Source: Orbilia blumenaviensis
Taxonomy: Eukaryota; Ascomycota; Orbiliomycetes; Orbiliales; Orbiliaceae
NCBI GenBank assembly: GCA_036872755.1
Contig: JAVHNS010000006.1
Coordinates: 1,736,001-1,800,000 of the forward strand
Direction: 5' to 3'
DNA length: 64,000 nt
This document shows positions 51,217 to 62,494 of this stretch, in pieces (position 1 is the stretch's first letter; each line of letters starts with the position of its first letter). The translations under genes were made by a program, and so were the position numbers. Under the pieces are notes generated by a model, which was not told the origin of the DNA, did not search any database, and was given only the letters and a program-made list of their open reading frames with translations.

Positions 51217-52604
51217 ATGGCGGCAGTACAATGGCGTCCAGCCCGAGTACTCGCCTTAGTCGTCGGCATCGCCGTTATAATACTCCTATTCCATTCGGGC
51301 CTCTTCAACCGTGATCCTGTCGTCATCGTCGGCGACAAACGGATATCTCTTAAGAAGGAGAAGGGCAAGCCGTTTGCCGTGGATCCGCTGATGCAGATGA
51401 CAGGACCTCCGGAAGGTTTGTATCCTCTCTTCTTATTTTTATTTTTATTTTGTAAAGCTCAATTGAGTTTCGTATTGTATTTTTAATTTATTGTCTTGGT
51501 TGTATAATGAGCTAACTGTTGATGGTTGTGTGTAACAGGAATCCTATACGGCCCCGGCCAATCCGAACGTGTCAACGCTACACTCCTCTCCCTAGTCCGA
51601 AACGAAGAGCTGGAAGGCATGCTACAAGCAATGGACGATCTCGAACGAACCTTTAACTCCAAATTCAACTACCCATGGACCTTCATCAACGACGTCCCCT
51701 TCACAAAACACTTCATGGAAGCCACAAAAGCCAAGACACAGGCAAAAGTGTACTACGAAGTCATCCCGAAAGAACACTGGGAGATTCCAGCATGGATCAA
51801 TACAGACCTTATGGCTGCTAGTGCTGCAATGCTGGAACAGCAGGGTGTGCAGTATAGTGGCATGAAGAGTTATCATCAGATGTGTCGTTGGAACTCTGGG
51901 ATGTTTTATAAGCACCCGGCTTTGTTGAAGTTTAAATGGTACTGGAGGGTCGAGCCGAAGGTGCACTTCTTCTGCGATGTGGACTACGATGTCTTCCGCT
52001 ACATGCAGGACTATAACAAAACTTACGGCTTCGTAATCAACATCTACGACTCTCCGCAATCAATCGCATCTCTATGGCCTTCCGTGGAGGAATTTATGGC
52101 AGAGCATCCGGACTACATCCATCCTAATAACGCCATGCAATGGCTTACCGACGCCGAGAATAGACCGGAGCATAATGAAGCAGCGAATGGATACTCAACA
52201 TGTCACTTTTGGTCGAATTTTGAAATCGCAGATATGGATTTCTGGAGGAGTAAGAAGTATGAAGAGTTTTTCGACCATTTAGACCGTGCGGGTGGGTTCT
52301 TTTATGAGAGATGGGGGGATGCACCGGTGCACTCTGTTGCGTTGGGGTTGATGGAGGACCGGGATAAGATTCATTGGTAAGATATATAGTCCCTATAATA
52401 TGGTGTTCTTCTGTTGGGATCGATAACTGATTAATTTCTGGGAAATACAGGTTCCACGACATCGGATACCAGCATATCCCATACTTCAACTGTCCGAACT
52501 CGAATAAATGCAAAGGATGCGAAGCCGGGCGGTTTACAGACGGCCAAGGGTTAGACCAGGAGGATTGTAGAATCAACTGGTTTAAATATGCACATATGAA
52601 TTAA
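51217..52604 (+). CDS. Alpha-1,2-mannosyltransferase, KRE2/MNT1 family (GT15)
   Basis: This is a Golgi type II membrane enzyme that transfers mannose from GDP-mannose onto O- and N-linked glycans. Exons 51217-51415, 51539-52376 and 52451-52604 give 396 residues, normal for the family. A membrane anchor lies at residues ~10-27 (RVLALVVGIAVIILLFHSG), followed by a short stem. The catalytic domain shows YPWTFINDVPFT, KVYYEVIPKEHW, SYHQMCRWNSGMFYKHP, YWRVEPKVHFFCDVDYDVF, YSTCHFWSNFEIAD (family motif containing the proposed catalytic Glu), YERWGDAPVHS and DIGYQHIPYFNCP. Conserved cysteines are present in the C-terminal exon. Both introns keep phase. The specific paralogue (KTR or KRE2) cannot be told from sequence alone. 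Confidence 0.95.
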
Positions 52605-55178
52605 ATGGGCGTAATATTTTCTTCGGAGAGGGTTGATATGATTGATATACTGGTTATATTTAGGCTTTTATTTTTACCTTTTGCTTTGTAGATTGTTTGG
52701 GGTATTCCTTTTTCTTATCATTACTTACCTAGGGTATATATACGATGGCTTGAGAAGGGAGGAAAAAGTGTTAATTACTAATGCATCACACACTATTGTG
52801 TCCACGTCCATCGCCCCCTTTTTTATTTTTTGTTCCTTTTCTTTCGGTGGAGTTTTTCCGAGGGCTTTTCGCAATATTCTGAGAAATCTATAAATGAGTA
52901 CCTATACTTAACTAAGTTTTGTCTGCTCGGGGTTTATACTTTTCTACTTGCTGTGTTAGAAATTCCCTGGGGATTGATGCGGTATTAGTACGGTATTGGA
53001 GCTTAAATCAGAATTACAACGATATTATCGCTGCCAATACAGTATTAAGATGATATTGTTAGTCCGGGACCGAGACCATGATATTGTGATCATAATACCC
53101 TCATATAATTGGATTGGAATGGTATCCAAAGCCCTCGTTGTACTGACACGTAGATATTTAGGTTGGCAAGCTGTTGGCCGAAGCTTAAGACCAATCCGAA
53201 GAGAGGCAAGCTCAAGTTTCCAGCCTTGCCGCGTGTACCTGGGGCTGGCTGGCTTACGAGGCCGGCCACATGCGCGCAGTTAATCCTCGAACACATAGTG
53301 GTTCTTCGAACTTCTACTTCTCGCGAACAACGGCATATCCTATTACATCTGAAGGCAAATAAACCTCGTGTATATGAAATGCTTCTCTGAGGTATGCTTA
53401 GGTGAGCTACAATCCGACGGTGGCTTGGTAAGTGGTTTTTGAATTTAAAGTGTCGATGCTTTGAGTATCTGTGGAATCTACTGTCGTTCTTGCTGTTTTG
53501 GCATATACATGCGAATGCATGCTACATAATGCTGATCTTAACGACAGAAAGCATAATTTACTATATGTATACAAAAAGGTGTGAGTTGGGGTATCTGTAT
53601 TATCGGCGAATCTTTGACTAGTCTAGTAGGTCGATCAGTCTGGAAAGGGGCAACTTTGTCAGCCTTACCAGAAATACTACTAGATTTAGCTAGACTAAAC
53701 TTAAAGTGATATAAAGGTGGAGTTGACGTCGGTGGGTATCATAAACAAGATGCTAGACATCTGAGTATAATTTAATTGGCTGTGAATTAGCGACCATTGC
53801 CAAGAGGTATATCCTGGAATATTTACGAATGTTCCTGTGGAATGTGCATATAACTGCCCAACCTGCAGCTAGTCACAAGTGCCGGCGATATCAATATCGA
53901 CTGGCTTTCGAGAAAATTTTATTTGAGCTGTGGCTCCTTTGCCCCGCCTTCTCAATCGTCGAATTATACATGTGGATTAGATATATATCAACTATCGTAC
54001 CAGTCTCATAGTATCTATCATACTACGTACTCAAACTGAGATGTATTTAAATGCCACTACTAACTACCTAACTACTACTTTATAATTAGAAGTTCTGCCG
54101 TGTGTCGACTATCCCCAGATACCAAGGTCTCAGGCTGTGCCCTGTGCACCCGCGACTAAAATAAACATTAGAGAGTTGCGAATAGTTGCGAAATAAGTCT
54201 TAAAATCACTAGAATCAAAACTGCATGCTGAATACGCTATTTCTGACAATCCTTGACAAGTAACTCGTTTCAGGTTCCACGGGTTTTCTGTGACCTAGAT
54301 AACCGGTTTTAGTTCATTCTGTGCGTCCCTATCAATATTAGAAGAAACAACAAGGCAGACCGGTAGTCAAAGGTATTCCCATCACGATATCACTTTGCAG
54401 TGCAGTCTCGCCCGCATTTGTCTGCAAAAGCTACAAATGGGCTTCCTTAGCGCCCGCCCCATGCATGACCAAGTATGCGATAAACGTCACACCTTGTTGT
54501 TGTTGTTTTTTTTTTTTTTGCCACAGCCTTGTCCTACGACATTCCCGTCCCGCAGTAGTTTCCAAGGAGAGGCTGCTGGCCGTAGTTTTGGGACTCTTGC
54601 TTACTGCATCTTGGCCTTGCAAAAAAAAAGGTTTGCAGGATATCAACCATTCAATTGGGTTTGAGAGAAGTGTTTAGATCGATCGATTCCCGATAGTGCT
54701 GTAGCGGGTTGAAATGCGATTAGTTCGAATGAATCATCGAGAGGCTTAGTTGAAGCATAGATAGTAAGATTCTATTTTCCGTGAGCCAACATGGAAATTA
54801 CATGTTGAGGGGCCTGGATGGTCTCGTAAACCAGCCTCAACGGAGCAGAACACGGCCTGGACATCTTCAGGCAAATTAACTTTGGACTGGTGCCCTCTAA
54901 ACCAGCTCGGGTGTCTAGCACTATAGCTTATTAGTGGAGAAGCTTGATTAAAATTGTTCGCAGCCTCGCGATTGATACGGGCATATAATTAAGACCTGTT
55001 ATCCACCATAAGCTTAGGGGAAATATCATCAGTAAGCTCTCTGAAGTTTCATATTCTTCCATTACTATCTTTAACAATATATTACAATATTGGGGAAATA
55101 GTATCCATCATTTTACAATATCCCAATTCATTCTAAATTTTCCATTCTTTTTAAATTTCTGGGGATATATCTTTCGGG
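52605..55178. other. Gene-free stretch
   Basis: About 2.6 kb contain no frame with recognisable domains or splice structure. It includes AT-rich text, poly(T) at 54506-54520 and short frames on both strands. Both genes flanking it are on the plus strand, so the right end should hold the promoter of the next gene. Confidence 0.5.
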
Positions 55179-57188
55179 ATGCCGACTTACTACAGATCTA
55201 TTACAGCTGCCGCATGGATCATAATATCCCTAGGTTTATCTATCGAGGCATATTCTATCTCACGGAAGCTCAGTCTATACGACATAAGATATGTCAACGC
55301 GGTGCGAGAATACAGCAACTACGTCTCCATAGTCGTCAGGCTACTTTCGGGCATTCTAGCTAAAATCATAACCTATGTCGCCGACAGCACCGTCGTATTC
55401 GTCACAAACTACTATATATTATTCAAGTCCAAACATCTAAGCCCGATGACCCTCGATGAACTAAAACTTCTTCACGCAATGAAGGAGAGAGCTCTAGTTT
55501 TTGAATGGAATCAAAAAACACATTCGCTGTATTCTATAGTTTGGCTGTTATTTATGCAGATTCCGGCGGTTGTGTGGGTTGGTTGTCTTACGCCGGTTAC
55601 TAGGCTGGTTTGGAATCCTGATATTCAGGTTAAAGTACCGGTCCCGAAATACACCGAGAACTCTAGAAACTTCTGGGCTCGGAATTGTGCTCCTGCAGCG
55701 CCGGCTTGTGACAGTACACACCGAGGATTTACCACATACCTCGGCACTTTTTCGTATATTGGATGGCAAGGTACGTGTAAAACCAAAGCCCTCACCCCAA
55801 AATACTGACTACTTGAGTAGTTAACTATAGATACCGTTAGTCTTGTATAAATATCATAATGATTTTGGCTAATTTATTGACCGATCACTCGGAACTCCAC
55901 AGTCAAAACCGGTTTATTTATCAGCACGATATCCCAAGCCTCAAGCTCGCTAGGAAGCGGTATTCTTCCAAGAATCCCAAAACTCGATAACACCGGCTAC
56001 GCCTATAGCGGCAGATCATACGGCGTCGCTGCTTCAGTTGGACTCCAACCGCTTCAAATTGAAGACAGAGAAGACGACAGAAACATCTCCAGCGATCTTA
56101 TTGATTCGTACGCCTACAACGAAAACGGGTATCTAGCAAAAGTGAACTGTACAAAAACCTCTTCCAGTCAGCTTTCGTTCGTCGAATTAGAGCTTGTCCA
56201 GACTCCCGGGCTGAGTTATTACCCTCAGGCTTATTGGGCAGGTGGATCACTCCCTAACGGGGCATGGGACGGCTTCCCGACTTGGGGTGTTTCAAATAGT
56301 GATCGTATAAGCGCCCTGGCGGGGGTTATTGGTCAAGACAGATATCTGTACGGATTCTTAGGTGGAAGTGAATACCCAAGACTGAACGACGTTCAGTGTG
56401 AAGTTACCTTTACACCGACAATGTTCAATGTTTCCGTCAATGTGCTTAGGAGGCAAGTTATTGTTACCCCAGCAACTACGGGGGATGGAGGAATACAAAG
56501 AAGCACTGACATTGATCCATCGAGAGCGCTGGTCAACAATTCTTTCCTTGGAGTTTCTTATTTATCACAAGTGTCTACGACCCTGTACACATCAGTCCTA
56601 GGAGATGCGTTTAGTAGGAATATTGATAATGTTCTGATTAGAAATAAACGAGGCGATTCTAGCTTAATCAGCGATGAACTCGAGGCGATTACTGAAGGAC
56701 TGGAGTTATTACTAGATAACTACCTCGGAGGAATTGGTGCGGCACAAATAATTGTGGGGAGAGATTACGGGTTCGTGAATGGGAAGGTGACATTACAGGC
56801 TGTGCAGATTGGAAATATTGTCATAACGTCCGCATTACTGGTCGCAGTTGGGTTTTTTACCTTTGTGGCTATTTTGGCTTTGGGTAAGCTAGGATGGGGT
56901 TGGCGGGGCATTCATGAGGCCAAGACTGTATGGCAGTACTACCTGAGCTTTTTGAACGATCGCGACTTCCTGGACTACAAGTCTGTGGTTGTAGCGATCG
57001 CAAAGGGTACCGGGTGTGATATTGATGCAGTAGTGAACTGGGAGGGAGACACAGAAGATGTGAGAGTTGGGGAACTTGAGATTGAGATTGAAAAGGTCGG
57101 CGAGACAAGTTTGCGGTTAAGTGAGAAAATGGGTAGGAGTCCCAGTCCTTCTTCTGATTTGCAATTGGCGCCACTGCGAAGAATATAA
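55179..57188 (+). CDS. Unrecognised multi-pass membrane protein with large luminal/extracellular domain
   Basis: Two exons (55179-55770 and 55903-57188, phase-1 intron) give 625 residues. There is an N-terminal hydrophobic segment (AAAWIIISLGLSIEAY), two to three further helices in residues ~45-150 (IVVRLLSGILAKIITYVADS, VFVTNYYILF, IVWLLFMQIPAVVWVG) and a last helix near residue 545 (NIVITSALLVAVGFFTFVAI). Between them lie ~380 residues with N-glycosylation sequons (NCT, NVS, NNS), cysteines and aromatic motifs (SYYPQAYWAGG). A cytosolic tail of ~65 residues is Glu/Ser-rich. This layout recurs in many Pezizomycotina hypothetical proteins, but I know no function for it and give none. Upstream and downstream genes are on the same strand. 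Confidence 0.8.
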
Positions 57189-57767
57189 ATTGGGCATACT
57201 CGCCAACTGGTTTCATGTTTAGTCCATATATTGAGCGACTGTACTTTTTATACTAGCTATGGTTTTATGTACACGTAGAGGTTATATTCGGCTTTCATAC
57301 TGGAGCCTACTTATATGCATTACAAATGTTTCATATCAAGTTCACTGTTTTTTTTTAAATACGGATATTTCGCTTTGTTACTCTCAGTGGGGAATAGCCG
57401 AGGTAATATAAAGGTGACCATGGGAAAGAGAGAAAGCCCATCCTATCCAAAAACCAACATACTTGGGGCGGCACAAGGCTGCATGTTGGATTATTCGATC
57501 AGTAGACATGCATATGCAACAACACCAACTAGATCGCAATAACGAGTACTTGGCGACAACCTAGCTAAGCAAAGCTTAAGGGCGGATAGCGAAGGATAGC
57601 GAAGCCTTTCTTGCACGTGTGGTCAAGGCTGGCGCATTTGGTATAATCTTCTAGAATTCTCAGCCGCACGGGATTTTGTATTTTTCATATTTCAGCTTGG
57701 GTGATATCAAATAATACTGCACACGCTACATCTCCGTCAATTGCATATTGAACGCGGGGAGGCGAAA
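57189..57767. other. Intergenic region upstream of pseudokinase-ANK gene
   Basis: About 580 bases hold the promoter of the next gene. A small direct repeat, GGATAGCGAA (twice, 57583-57602), is present. No gene is seen. Confidence 0.5.
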
Positions 57768-60700
57768 ATGAACAACGAAGAACGCGAGCGGGCTTTACAA
57801 ACTATGTTCCCTTCAGGCGGGGGAGGCAGCCTCCCTATGGCTAGCGCCTATTCGTCTGTATCATCACTAGAATCGGTGTTCGGTAGTGACCAGGTGCGTT
57901 ACTTTGATACATATTCGGATATACCTCCGAAGCCTGAATTTGACGGCATGTTCCATGGATGTGTGTGAATTGGTTTGGTTTGGGGACAAGGGTTATACTT
58001 TGTCTCGTGGGCCCTATCTAGAAAGCTTTAGGACTAACCGTAATTCTAAACCCTGTGCAAAAAAACGACTATTTAACAGACTGAATCAGAAACAGCAAGT
58101 ATCGACGACCCGTCCTCTGGTGTACCTTCTGATTACAATGAAGATGATGACATACCGTCAATTGCCTCCACAGTGGCTCGGCAAATTACCTACTCTCAAT
58201 ACCATCAACGACTCCTCCTCCCCTCCGACAACAGAAATGACCTCTTGCAAAATGATTTTGTTGCTCTTACCGACTGCATAGTACAAGTGGCCCCGGCAGA
58301 TCCCACCAGTGGGATGCAAAAGCTCTCGGTTTCTGAAATCGCTGCTCCGGGCATAAGTATCAAAGCAGATGGGAACGCCCCTATCCCCGCAGAATATCAA
58401 CGACGGGGACTATCTGCATTCACAGCAAAAATCGCTCGTGCAACACTGTATAATGGAACTGAGGACGATGCGATTATATACCGTGGTATCATCCAGGCGC
58501 TGAAAATACTACGCCACCCACGACTCCACGATCATCCTAATTTTACACGGCTGATTCAGGTTGTATGGCGACCTTATTCTTCTATCGGGAGACAGTTGAG
58601 TTGTGGGACTGTAACAGAAGGGAAACTTGGGACTTTGCAGGAGTTTATGGAGACTTCCGGTGATATCGTTACATATGCTGAGATAAGGCATTTGATACTG
58701 GATATTTCGATGGGCCTTCAGGCGCTTCGTTGGGCCGGGTATGCCTTTGGAAAGGTGTCGATGAGTAGTATTGTTGTGTGTTTAAGGGAATGTGAGCATT
58801 TTGTGGAGGGTGATAAGCCATGTTTATACACTGCAAAGCTCGCGGATTTTGAGCTTTCCATGAGCTTGTATCATCAAGTTTTTGCGTCGAGGGGTTTGTC
58901 AGGACTTGCTAATCCCGTGGGTGTTTACCCTATATATGCGGCGCCGTGGCTTCAGGATGTGTTTTCGCCGTCGTTGTTTTTGATAATAGGCGCGGATACC
59001 TATGCTTTGGGGATTCTGATTTGGGTTATGGTTAATCGTGGGAAGGACCCTTTGTGGTTGATCCCAACTGATACCCCGAGCGCGAATTTGGCTGAGCGGT
59101 TCGAGACGTTTGAGCAGTTGAAAAAAGATGATGTCCTGCGAGGTGAAATTTTTCTACAACTGGAAACACTTGGTCTCCCACAGGACGAACTGCTGGAGGT
59201 TATGAGGTTGGTGAGGTCGACAGTCCATACAGATTTTATTTCAGGACCAGGTTTGATAGAAGTGACTGCCATGTTAAAGGAGAAGGTTGAGTGTTCGTCG
59301 ATTCTTAACCGAGCGACAAGGGGCGAGGAAAGCAATGCTGCGGAAGATTACAAACTTCATCGACCTATTGGGGCCTGGCAGGTTAGTTCTGCTAAACTTC
59401 TTGTATCTCGATGCAAACTGCTCACCGGTCTATAGATAGGAACGGCTCTTAGCCAAGACCCAGGCCTTCCACCACAGGCTATGGACCAACTTCGGCAGAC
59501 ACTACAGGATTTGGCCCAAATTGATCCGAGATCAGTCCCTTCACCTCCAAACTATGCACATAGTAATTTCTATCAAGGCGAGAGAGGCTGGATCCCCTTA
59601 GGCTTGCGGGCGACCCGTAATGCAAGAGCAGCGCTGGAATACGCCCAAATCTTCGCCAGAGGAAGGAATGCTCTGAGTCCAACAGCTTTGAACTACTTGA
59701 CTGCGTCGAAAAAGTTGGGCTCTCTACTAGCTCAGGCGATTCTGGTAACGTTACAAGACGATTATCTGGCTGGCCAAGGCTCCGATTCAAAATTAATGTG
59801 TAAAGTTGCAGGCAATGGGTGCTTCCAAGCGCTCAGTAGGCTAAGAAAACGGCGAGACATGAGGTTTCAGTCATGTCTACGGTGGTACTGTCATTCTTGG
59901 GCGAGGATCTACGATAAGCTCGACGAAGACGATAGGTGGAACGCTTTCTTAGATCATGGGAGTTCGTTTCAGGCCCCTGACGACATGGACTTTGATTCAT
60001 TGCTTGGCCTTCCAGCACAGGTCGAATCTCAAAGGGTATGGGTTTGTAGAGCTGCCATAATTGGAAATTTAGCGTTGCTACAACGTGTGCTAAGAGGACG
60101 AAGATTGTTGGAGTCTGGTTACGAGACCAGGCCACTGGGGCTGATTAACTGCTGCCATCCGTTTGGAGAAGTATCAGTGTGGGAATACCTCCCAGGAAGC
60201 ACAGTCGGGGAAACACCGTTATTCCTTGCATGTAGATCTAGGCAATGGGATGTTGCAGCGTATTTACTCCAGGAGGGCGCAAATCCAAACATACTGACGG
60301 GGTGGAACCAGGGTCCTCTACATTGGACAGCCCTATGCTTAGACAAGGATGAACAAGCCCTGGACCTAGCTAAGCATCTAATTGATAAAGAGGCAAATTT
60401 AAACGCTGTTTCGCGTTTGAATCGGTGGGTAGACATGGATGCAGAGGCCCGTGATCGTCGCTTTCTCCGGCGCGAGATCAGTACAGGTACTCCATTGCAT
60501 TGGGCGGTTTATAGTGGATACCAGGATATGGTTTCTCTATTACTGGCATCCGGCGCCAGACCAGACATTATTAACGAAGAGTCCGAGACATCAATTGAGA
60601 TCGCAGCCAGATTTCATCGGTGGGAAATCCTCGCACTGCTCCTCTGCAAGGCACAAGAGTTAAGGCCTCGAGGACTAGCAGGCATGTTTCCATCGGAGAA

Positions 60701-60938
60701 AATATTTCTAACGGCGCTGGATATGCTTAAGAGGCCGTTGGATCTTTATTATATGACGGAAGGTTATAATCCCAAGCGCTTGATTGAAACACTGTTATTG
60801 CCTGTGGAGTACGGGTTTGTGGTAACTGATATGGAGGTTTGGAGGAAGGTAAACGATGCTGTACTTGAGTTTTGCAGCCCTGAGGAGTGGAGTTCATTTA
60901 ACCCTGAATGGCAGCTGGTTTATCGCCCTTCGCGATAA
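57768..60938 (+). CDS. Pseudokinase-ankyrin repeat fusion protein
   Basis: Exons 57768-57962, 58080-59381 and 59436-60938 join in frame (phase 0 each) to give 999 residues. Residues 1-~110 are Ser/Asp-rich and disordered. Residues ~145-450 have a protein kinase fold pattern: an N-lobe helix (IIYRGIIQALKILRHPRL), then HPNF, a hinge and GTLQEF. Where catalysis needs H-x-D-x-K-P-x-N, the sequence is FGKVSMSSIVV, so the catalytic Asp, Lys and Asn are lost. DFG is DFE (KLADFELSM). The APE region reads IYAAPWLQD, and the alpha-F equivalent is ADTYALGILIWVMVNRGKDP. The last ~500 residues include ankyrin repeats (ETPLFLACRSRQWDVAAYLL, TPLHWAVYSGYQDMVSLLL, ASGARPDI). The start is the first ATG in frame after an upstream TTG extension that has no ATG. 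Function is unknown; a scaffold or decoy is possible. Confidence 0.82.
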
Positions 60939-62494
60939 GAGTCGATTATTCACAATGTGCTAGATACCAAAAATACTTACGATAGCTAGGATACATAGCA
61001 GTCTTGTAATTATAATTATAACCATATACGTCAGTCTTGTAACCAGCGGATATGTAACAAGACGGGGGTGTATAAAAGTGTGTTGAGATGCAAAATACAA
61101 CAATATCTCTTGATGTCATGCCCTACTCTCGTAACAGCCACCCCACCGATCAGTCAAATAAATGTTTAGGTAGTTACTTTCTACTTCTAAATTTACTAGA
61201 TCAGAAGGTGGGAATAGGAGGCAGGTAGAACAGAACAGAGTTTTCGCGGGAAGAGACACCAGCAAAGCTACATTAACAATATTATCGAAGTTTTCCTTAA
61301 ACCTCCCCACTAGATGCAGGTCGGGGATCAAACTTGGGATATGATTCTAAGAACGAATGCATTTTACGACAAAATAATACACATGACAGTCTTAGGAACT
61401 GTTAAGGGGGGTATAATATTGAGAAAGCGTAGTCTTTACTGTAAAATTATATGCGGGATATCTGGGCCGTATTCGAAACAGCCTGTGTTCGTGGATGACA
61501 GAATCATATACATAAAATACTTAGGTAAGTACGTCAATTTATCTGTCATGTGCGTTCAAATCGGCTAATCGAATCAAGTAAGAAGTGCATATTCGTGAAG
61601 TTAAGGTTTTTGGAGCCCCACTTCAGCTAGCTGCAGCTGTTGGACATGGGATTCGTGCCGTGCCGTGCCGTTATGGACCCATTTGCGTAGTAGCTTGGGG
61701 TCATGATGTTGAGGGCCGGGGTCTAGACTATTATCATGAATTCGCAGTCGCAATACTTTGCTCAAGAAATATCTTGTATTCTGCAGGCCTTCTGCTAAAT
61801 ATATACCACACTTACTTACTATTGTGCAAACTTCTCAGTCTCATTGTGATCAAATGAGCTGGGGTACAGGATTTCTAACCTCCCTGTCGCTTTTTTATGC
61901 CCGTTCTTCCAGCCGCAGCAGCATTAGTACTAGTTTTTAGACTAGATCTGCAACGCCGGCACGAATGGGATTTACCGCAGCTACAGCAAAGATATATCTC
62001 AAAATGTGATTCGATAATACATGAATTGAAAAGAGATCTTCGGAATATATACTGCCCGCGGTATCCGTATTTCTCTTGGTAATGCACAAACCCCGCTGTG
62101 GCGCGCAGCTCACATAAAAATCCTGCAGTTTTTTTCTTTCGCGATCGCATTCGCAAAGGGTATATCGGAATTCAACGCAGACGTGCGGGGTCGACTCACT
62201 ATACACATAATATTGACGTCAGGAATTCGGATCATGTGTATTTGGAATTGAATGTTATGGGATAACTTGGGATCTGGAGGTTGTGGGATTGTGGTAGTTT
62301 AGCTCATTTCTGGCTGGTATATAAAGTCTGTGAAAGTCCCCCTAGCTAGATGCAATTTATTCCAGACCGTAAAATAGTAAGACTCCATTAAGTTGATACT
62401 ACAGCGTCGTGGTTTCCATTATTTTGGTTCCCTCTACTATAGTTAGAATACATATATTTCTTACCTTCCCACCAAGCTCTCTCAGAAACACACA
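60939..62494. other. Gene-free stretch upstream of FAD oxidase
   Basis: About 1.56 kb contain only short frames on both strands without domain content. The last ~150 bases contain a pyrimidine-rich leader ending in CACACA before the ATG. A small GTGCC repeat lies near 61660-61670. Confidence 0.5.

Noticed and set aside
22167..60938. Idea that the NLR, the protease-like gene and the pseudokinase-ANK gene form one immunity cluster
   Set aside because: They are separated by up to ~30 kb with housekeeping genes between, so nothing in the layout supports a functional cluster.
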